A DNA stretch of 64,000 bases from a virus, in the IMG/VR virus record IMGVR_UViG_3300007512_001664, positions 1 through 64,000 of that record; one strand, 5' to 3'. Numbering within the stretch: position 1 is the first letter of the stretch; each line of letters opens with the position of its first letter. This document shows positions 59,879 to 64,000 of the stretch, one piece after another. The notes under the pieces are model-generated. The model ran no database searches. It was not told the origin of the DNA and saw nothing but the letters and a program-made list of their open reading frames with translations. A program made the position numbers and the translations under genes.

Positions 59879-60112
59879 TTATGCTAATAAATCAAGTTCA
59901 TATGCAGTTATTGCATCATAGAGAGCATTATATTCTAAAGTTTCATTAATTTGTTCCGTGACGTATTCATTAAAAAGTTTGTCTGATGCTGCTCGACGAA
60001 CTGCAGAATTACTTGCTAATTCTGCTGAAGTCTGTTGTCTATCGCTCCAAGCTTTAATACTTTTGGAATTTATATCGTTGTCCCCTATCCTCCACGGTAA
60101 ATCTATATTCAT
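59879..60112 (-). CDS. Hypothetical helical protein
   Basis: Encodes 77 aa, hydrophilic, helical, ending DAITAYELDLLA. Overlaps the stop of the upstream lipoprotein gene by 4 nt. No family is recognised. Confidence 0.5.
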   Translation of the reverse strand: MNIDLPWRIGDNDINSKSIKAWSDRQQTSAELASNSAVRRAASDKLFNEYVTEQINETLEYNALYDAITAYELDLLA

Positions 60113-60372
60113 TTTTTAATTTTTATAGGCTCATGTTGTTTTGTCACCCAAGCATGGTGAAGCTCTTCAAAAGTTTCATCATATGTCCATCTCGGGCATT
60201 GCATTGACATAGTTCTATGTTTTGGATAATCTTTTTGCCACACCCATGTACCAGTACATCCGGATAAGAATATTATAATATTACCATACAGTATAATATG
60301 AAGAGCCCTAAAAAAGGCGCTGCGGCTATAATTAAATAACTTTCCCAGTTTTGTTTCATATCTTCCATCCAT
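60109..60372 (-). CDS. Small lipoprotein (o-spanin candidate)
   Basis: Encodes 87 aa. A basic n-region leads to a hydrophobic stretch and lipobox (NIIIFLSGC, Cys about residue 39), followed by a short periplasmic part rich in His, Trp and Lys. It starts inside the upstream membrane-protein gene (60273-60467) in another frame. Overlapping membrane protein and lipoprotein genes are the classic two-component spanin layout. The real start may be closer to the lipobox. Confidence 0.5.
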   Translation of the reverse strand: MDGRYETKLGKLFNYSRSAFFRALHIILYGNIIIFLSGCTGTWVWQKDYPKHRTMSMQCPRWTYDETFEELHHAWVTKQHEPIKIKK

Positions 60373-60467
60373 ATTTTTTTAATTTCTTTACATTGTTTTG
60401 TTATTTTATGTTTTTTATAATTTAATTGTTCTTTAAAGGTTAGGTTTCTATGAATTGGTCTAGCCAT
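60273..60467 (-). CDS. Small membrane protein (possible spanin partner)
   Basis: Encodes 64 aa. A basic N-terminal half (ITKQCKEIKKIW) is followed by one C-terminal membrane helix (SYLIIAAAPFLGLFILYCMV). It overlaps the lipoprotein gene by 100 nt in a different frame. The C-terminal helix is atypical for an i-spanin, whose helix is N-terminal, so partnership is uncertain. Confidence 0.45.
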   Translation of the reverse strand: MARPIHRNLTFKEQLNYKKHKITKQCKEIKKIWMEDMKQNWESYLIIAAAPFLGLFILYCMVIL

Positions 60468-60468
60468 T

Positions 60469-60675
60469 TCATCTTATTCCTGACCCTATTCTAACTAGTG
60501 GTATATGTAATACTGAATTTGTCTCTGAAACAGGTGATGTCCATGCAATCATTACGGGTACATCTATGTGTTCCACGTCTTTTGTAGATGCAGGGTGATA
60601 ATAACATATATCAAACGTTAATACGATACCAATAATAAAAACTACAAATGCTTTAAGTATATCTTCTCTTTTCAT
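60469..60675 (-). CDS. Small membrane-anchored protein
   Basis: Encodes 68 aa, with an N-terminal signal-anchor (DILKAFVVFIIGIVLTFDIC) and a 40-residue exterior part. It abuts both neighbours (1-2 nt gaps). No family. Confidence 0.5.
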   Translation of the reverse strand: MKREDILKAFVVFIIGIVLTFDICYYHPASTKDVEHIDVPVMIAWTSPVSETNSVLHIPLVRIGSGIR

Positions 60676-60676
60676 T

Positions 60677-60853
60677 TTAGTTTACTTGTTCTGGACATTT
60701 TCCTTTTCTTTCTTGGATGGTTAGTTTTTCTTGTTTGTTACCAAACGCACTATGTCTTGGGTTGCAGCAGCATTGGCACCGCGGTTTGTTGTCTCTTGTT
60801 TTTTCCTCTTTTCCGGTCTCGTAGTTTATATGTTTTCTTATTGTTCTACTCAT
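60677..60853 (-). CDS. Small Cys-rich protein
   Basis: Encodes 58 aa from the ATG that overlaps the cyclase stop. CQCCCNPRH and a later Cys suggest a metal site. Basic at the N-terminus. A longer frame upstream lies wholly inside the cyclase gene and is not supported. Confidence 0.45.
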   Translation of the reverse strand: MSRTIRKHINYETGKEEKTRDNKPRCQCCCNPRHSAFGNKQEKLTIQERKGKCPEQVN

Positions 60854-62390
60854 TAGTTTTAAACTCCGCTTTCTTTGTTCCTCTCCAATCTGGAAATTCT
60901 GTTCGACCAAAACCTGGACCGTACGCTGTGTGTAAATGTACAGTTGTTCCATGCTTAACAAATACTTGTCCCCAGTCTTCGAATTTTAATCCAGGAATAT
61001 CCATTTCACTAACATTCATATATACTTGATTTGATATTAGTATGTGATCATTATCTCCAGCGTCCATACACCTTTGCGCCATGTTGATTCCATGACCGCT
61101 TACATTTGGATTGTTATTGATATCTTTTACAGGTACAACCGGCCCGGTATATAAACCATTCCTTAGTCCTATGTCTGCGCTTTTGTAGCATTTCTTACCT
61201 ACATCAACTGCACATTTAAATGCTGCATGAACACTATTAAAAAATACTAAAGCCATTCCATCACCTGTAGGTAGGATTATTAACTTGCCTTGTCTCTGTG
61301 CTTGTTGATAACCTTCAGTACCTTTAACAATAGCGATAAGATCATCCATTACTTTCTTTTGCATTGCAGTACTTTTCTTAGAGTATCCTACAATGTCCAT
61401 GAAGTATGTATGAGACTCACAAGCACTGTCATATGTAATAGAATCACCTTTTAAGTTAAATGGGTCGCCTCCCCATTTCCATTTTATAACTCTAGATCTT
61501 TTTAAGCGTTCTTCTTCTGCTTTAGCTTTATCAGCAGCTTCTTGTATACGAGCGTTTCTTTCGTCATGTTCTTTTTGTAGTGCATCTTCTCGAGCTTGTC
61601 TGTCGGCTTTTGACTCAGTCATTTTACCCCATAGACTAGTTGGAGCTTTTTTGACATTTTGAAATTCCATAGATTTGTATTCTTTTGGTTTATTAGAACC
61701 AACTTTAACATGACTCGTAGAGCCCATAGGTTGTTTTTTATAGTTCCTATTAGGGTTCTTTAAACATCCTTTAGATTTTAAATATGTTAATAGCTCTTCA
61801 TAATTATTATCAGAAGCTATTTCGTACGGATTTAATTGACCATCGAGACATGCACCGTTCGGATTAGCCTTATATTCAAATAGTAGTTCGCACAGTTCTT
61901 TATTGTTTAACTCTACAGCATAATGAATAGCCATCCACCCTCGATTATCTCTACCATTAACTTTTATGGTATCATCTTCTAATAATGTTTCAATTTCATC
62001 TACATCTTCCATTTGCACGGCTTGTTGTAGGGTCATATCATTACCATAAAATTGTCCTCCCTTCTCTTTTAAGTTAGTAAGTATTTTTAACCGGTTTGGA
62101 CCATCTGCTACATCCATTGGGTAAACTATAGGATCTTTGCTGTGTTCATTTTCTTCTAGAGCTAAGTTCCAATCGCTTTGAGTTTCGTGTTGTGGTGGAT
62201 TACTTTTTACATTTGGTGATATTCCAGCATCTAGTATTATTTGAACGATTTTAGTCTTACTGCTATTAGCTGCATAGTGTAGAGGACTCCATCCTCTTTC
62301 TTTATCTAAGGACAGTATAATCCTTTTATTTTTTACAGCAGTTCTAATACCTTTAATGTTACCAGACCTAGCTAAAGTATGAACATCCAT
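60846..62390 (-). CDS. Ankyrin-repeat protein fused to class III nucleotidyl cyclase
   Basis: Encodes 514 aa. Residues 1-215 contain ankyrin repeats (RGWSPLHYAANSSKTKIVQI, RGWMAIHYAVELNNKELCEL). A charged helical linker (about 255-305) leads to a class III cyclase domain: metal Asp332 in FMDIVGYSK, Asp377 in LPTGDGMALVFF, and transition-state Asn436 and Arg440 in GHGINMAQR. All catalytic metal and Asn/Arg residues seem intact. The site usually holding the adenine-selecting Lys has a hydrophobic residue in my rough alignment, so the nucleotide made is open. A late-type element precedes its ATG. Confidence 0.85.
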   Translation of the reverse strand: MDVHTLARSGNIKGIRTAVKNKRIILSLDKERGWSPLHYAANSSKTKIVQIILDAGISPNVKSNPPQHETQSDWNLALEENEHSKDPIVYPMDVADGPNRLKILTNLKEKGGQFYGNDMTLQQAVQMEDVDEIETLLEDDTIKVNGRDNRGWMAIHYAVELNNKELCELLFEYKANPNGACLDGQLNPYEIASDNNYEELLTYLKSKGCLKNPNRNYKKQPMGSTSHVKVGSNKPKEYKSMEFQNVKKAPTSLWGKMTESKADRQAREDALQKEHDERNARIQEAADKAKAEEERLKRSRVIKWKWGGDPFNLKGDSITYDSACESHTYFMDIVGYSKKSTAMQKKVMDDLIAIVKGTEGYQQAQRQGKLIILPTGDGMALVFFNSVHAAFKCAVDVGKKCYKSADIGLRNGLYTGPVVPVKDINNNPNVSGHGINMAQRCMDAGDNDHILISNQVYMNVSEMDIPGLKFEDWGQVFVKHGTTVHLHTAYGPGFGRTEFPDWRGTKKAEFKTNE

Positions 62391-62396
62391 ATAGAA

Positions 62397-63389
62397 TTAT
62401 TTATTTTTATCTAATTTGTTAATGTATGTGATAACTTGTTTTATTGAATCATGTAATGGTATAGTTGCTTCGAATCCAAGTATTTCTTTAGCTTTTGTAA
62501 CATCAGGTATGCGTTTTTGTACGTCATATGTAGGTGGTTCGTCGCTTATGTAATTAAAAGGCTTGTTACCATTAATTTCTTTCCATACTAGCTGTGCTAA
62601 TTCTAAAATAGTTGTTGTCTGTGAGGTTGAGATATTAAAATCTTCATTTATTGCAGCTTCACTTTCAATGGCTAATCTTATACCTCGCACAACATCTTTT
62701 ACATCTGTAAAACAACGAACTTGGTTACCAGAGCCTAAAATATGTAATGGGTCTTGTCCTTGAAGAGTTTTATTAATTAAGTCTGGTAGAACAGATTTAT
62801 TGACTTTTCCTGTCACGTGATGAATACCAGTACCTATACAATTTGATGGCCGTATAATTGTGTATGGTAATTGATATTGCTCATATGCGCTTTTAATCAT
62901 ATATTCACTTAAGAGTGTTTGAAATCCATAAGTAGAGACTGGTGCTAGAATATTTTTTAGAGAAGCTTCGGTTGTAGGAAAAGTATCGGTATTTTCAAAC
63001 ACCTCACTTCCAGAAAGTACAATGTGTCGTTTTACTTGATACTCTTTAAATAGCTTAATAGCTAATTCATTATTCAGTAACTGAAGTCGTGCGTTTGTTT
63101 GTAGTGCGTCATATGAGCGTTTATCATAATAACGTGTACCATATACTTCACCAACAGCGTTAACCCAAACATCAATATCTTTAAAACAAGGACCCAGTCT
63201 AGGGGTTATTTGACATTTTACAATATTTGTTTCTAAGAATGTAAACTCAGGATGGTTGTCATGTTTTCTTTCTATTTTTCCATACTTAGAGCAATCATCT
63301 AGACCCATTACCGAGTATCCATTACTAAGTAATTCGTCACATAAGTGGCTACCTATAAATCCTTGACTTCCAGTTACTACTATTTTCAT
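62397..63389 (-). CDS. SDR-family nucleotide-sugar epimerase/dehydratase with altered catalytic Lys
   Basis: Encodes 330 aa. The NAD-binding motif is GSQGFIGSHL (7-16), and the active-site Ser region LSGSEVF and YGFQT (Tyr154) follow. The expected Lys at Tyr+4 is Thr158, so the usual Tyr-x3-Lys pair is broken. RPSNCIGTGIHH, then RCFTDVKDVVRGI fit extended SDRs. It may be inactive, or use another base. A minus-strand ATAAATA element lies about 13 nt upstream. Confidence 0.78.
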   Translation of the reverse strand: MKIVVTGSQGFIGSHLCDELLSNGYSVMGLDDCSKYGKIERKHDNHPEFTFLETNIVKCQITPRLGPCFKDIDVWVNAVGEVYGTRYYDKRSYDALQTNARLQLLNNELAIKLFKEYQVKRHIVLSGSEVFENTDTFPTTEASLKNILAPVSTYGFQTLLSEYMIKSAYEQYQLPYTIIRPSNCIGTGIHHVTGKVNKSVLPDLINKTLQGQDPLHILGSGNQVRCFTDVKDVVRGIRLAIESEAAINEDFNISTSQTTTILELAQLVWKEINGNKPFNYISDEPPTYDVQKRIPDVTKAKEILGFEATIPLHDSIKQVITYINKLDKNK

Positions 63390-63415
63390 TACTATGTAAA
63401 ATTATTTATGTATTT

Positions 63416-64000
63416 CTACCATTGGTCATTCCAATACCATCCCCATGAATCTCTTCTGCCGTAACGGACATACGCATCATATGAGCCATCATGTCCTGTA
63501 TTCCATTTGCGCATTTGTCTTGACAGTCCATGAACCCACGGGAACCATGTATATTTCTGAGCTTTGAAGTTTTCTATTTTGGTGGTGGACCTATCTTTTA
63601 GCCATTTTATGTCTACGCTGCCATATGCCCTTCTTATTCCATACTTGAAATTAGAACCATCAATGTAATATTTACCTTGCGCATTTTTTGTTCGCTCGTC
63701 CAGCCAACGCTTTGTCTCAACATGACCATCTGCGAAAGCTAATGCTGTTCCATCAATGTGATAATTACCTGGGACGTCCATGTCGTATATTTTATGGGTA
63801 GGGGCACCCTCGTTCATAACCACCCGAAAACAACCAGCGTTTATGAACTCAAATGGCATTTCTATAAAAGTAAAAATATTAGATGGATCTTCTATATCTT
63901 GTTGTTTGTGGTACACTTTCCATTCTTTATCATCTTCCACTGGCCAACCAGCCCATCCTCCTACGTGAATGTTTACGCTATAGCTCCTATGCCGGGGGAA
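63416..64000 (-). CDS. H-X9-DG pseudopilin-like protein (5' end outside window)
   Basis: The frame is open to the window edge (194 codons seen; a GTG at 63940 is internal). RSYSVNIHVGGWAG, then IEDPSNIFTFIEMPFEFINA, and YHIDGTALAFADGHVETKRW with His-x9-Asp-Gly reproduce the C-terminal half of the DUF1559 prepilin family of PVC bacteria. A second degenerate copy (YYIDGSNFKYGIRRAYGSVD) follows. The expected N-terminal methylation helix would lie off the window. Probably acquired from the host or a close relative. Confidence 0.8.
   Translation of the reverse strand, partial: FPRHRSYSVNIHVGGWAGWPVEDDKEWKVYHKQQDIEDPSNIFTFIEMPFEFINAGCFRVVMNEGAPTHKIYDMDVPGNYHIDGTALAFADGHVETKRWLDERTKNAQGKYYIDGSNFKYGIRRAYGSVDIKWLKDRSTTKIENFKAQKYTWFPWVHGLSRQMRKWNTGHDGSYDAYVRYGRRDSWGWYWNDQW

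Noticed and set aside
1-64000. CRISPR array, insertion sequence, integrase or attachment site
   Set aside because: No regularly spaced repeats, transposase, terminal inverted repeats or integrase motif were seen in the window.

Overview
The window is part of the genome of an AT-rich, T4-like contractile-tailed phage. The evidence is a head-assembly run in T4 order (portal gp20, gp13-like neck protein, gp4 head-completion nuclease, gp21 prohead protease, small core protein, gp22 scaffold, gp23 major capsid protein), a gp5-like baseplate spike, T4-type late promoters (TATAAATA / TTAAATA) and a T4-internal-protein-like capsid-targeting signature on several accessory proteins. The host is not shown directly. 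A gene running off the right edge carries a textbook H-X9-DG pseudopilin C-terminus, a family known mainly from Verrucomicrobiota, Planctomycetota and Lentisphaerota. With a PilP/GspC-like exported protein and a Lys-rich exported protein, this makes a PVC-superphylum host the best inference.

Layout. 1-10.3 kb: fibre-like proteins, a trypsin-like structural protein and the head genes, ended by a strong terminator. 10.4-13.6 kb (minus): a DNA-hypermodification operon of DpdA-type transglycosylase, formyltransferase (DpdN-like), DUF1599/Nmad1-like protein, P-loop kinase and QueF; a QueD gene lies at 42 kb. Together these predict a preQ1-derived, probably formylated, 7-deazaguanine in phage DNA. 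13.7-24 kb: baseplate and spike, Hsp20, tail-fibre/adhesin genes and a phosphoribosyltransferase. 24-33.5 kb: a ClpA/C-like AAA+ unfoldase, small membrane proteins, a sulfotransferase, a glycosyltransferase-like protein, B12-dependent ribonucleotide reductase, a mini-MscS-like protein, a GIY-YIG nuclease and a GH24-LysM lysozyme. 33.5-37.1 kb: a nucleotidyltransferase, a nuclease-like protein and a KxDG ligase-like protein, each with an N-terminal capsid-targeting-like segment. 37-50.3 kb: surface-glycan genes (glycosyltransferases, epimerase, DUF115, methyltransferase, carbamoyltransferase), tRNA-Leu(UAA), tRNA-Thr(UGU) and a RadA-like ATPase. 50.8-51.2 kb: an unassigned structured RNA with its own sigma70-like promoter and terminator. 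51-58.6 kb: exported proteins, dCMP deaminase, a LicD-cytidylyltransferase fusion, staphylococcal-type nuclease, a GNAT-like protein and a DUF2589 pair. 59.4-64 kb (minus): small membrane/lipoprotein genes, an ankyrin-class III nucleotidyl cyclase fusion, an SDR epimerase and the pseudopilin-like protein.

A recurring feature is promoter geometry. Both the host-like promoters (TTGNNN, 16-nt spacer, TATAAT) and the late promoters often lie only 3-8 nt before a start codon that has no Shine-Dalgarno, which predicts leaderless or nearly leaderless mRNAs. All functions are read from sequence motifs alone; no database search was possible.
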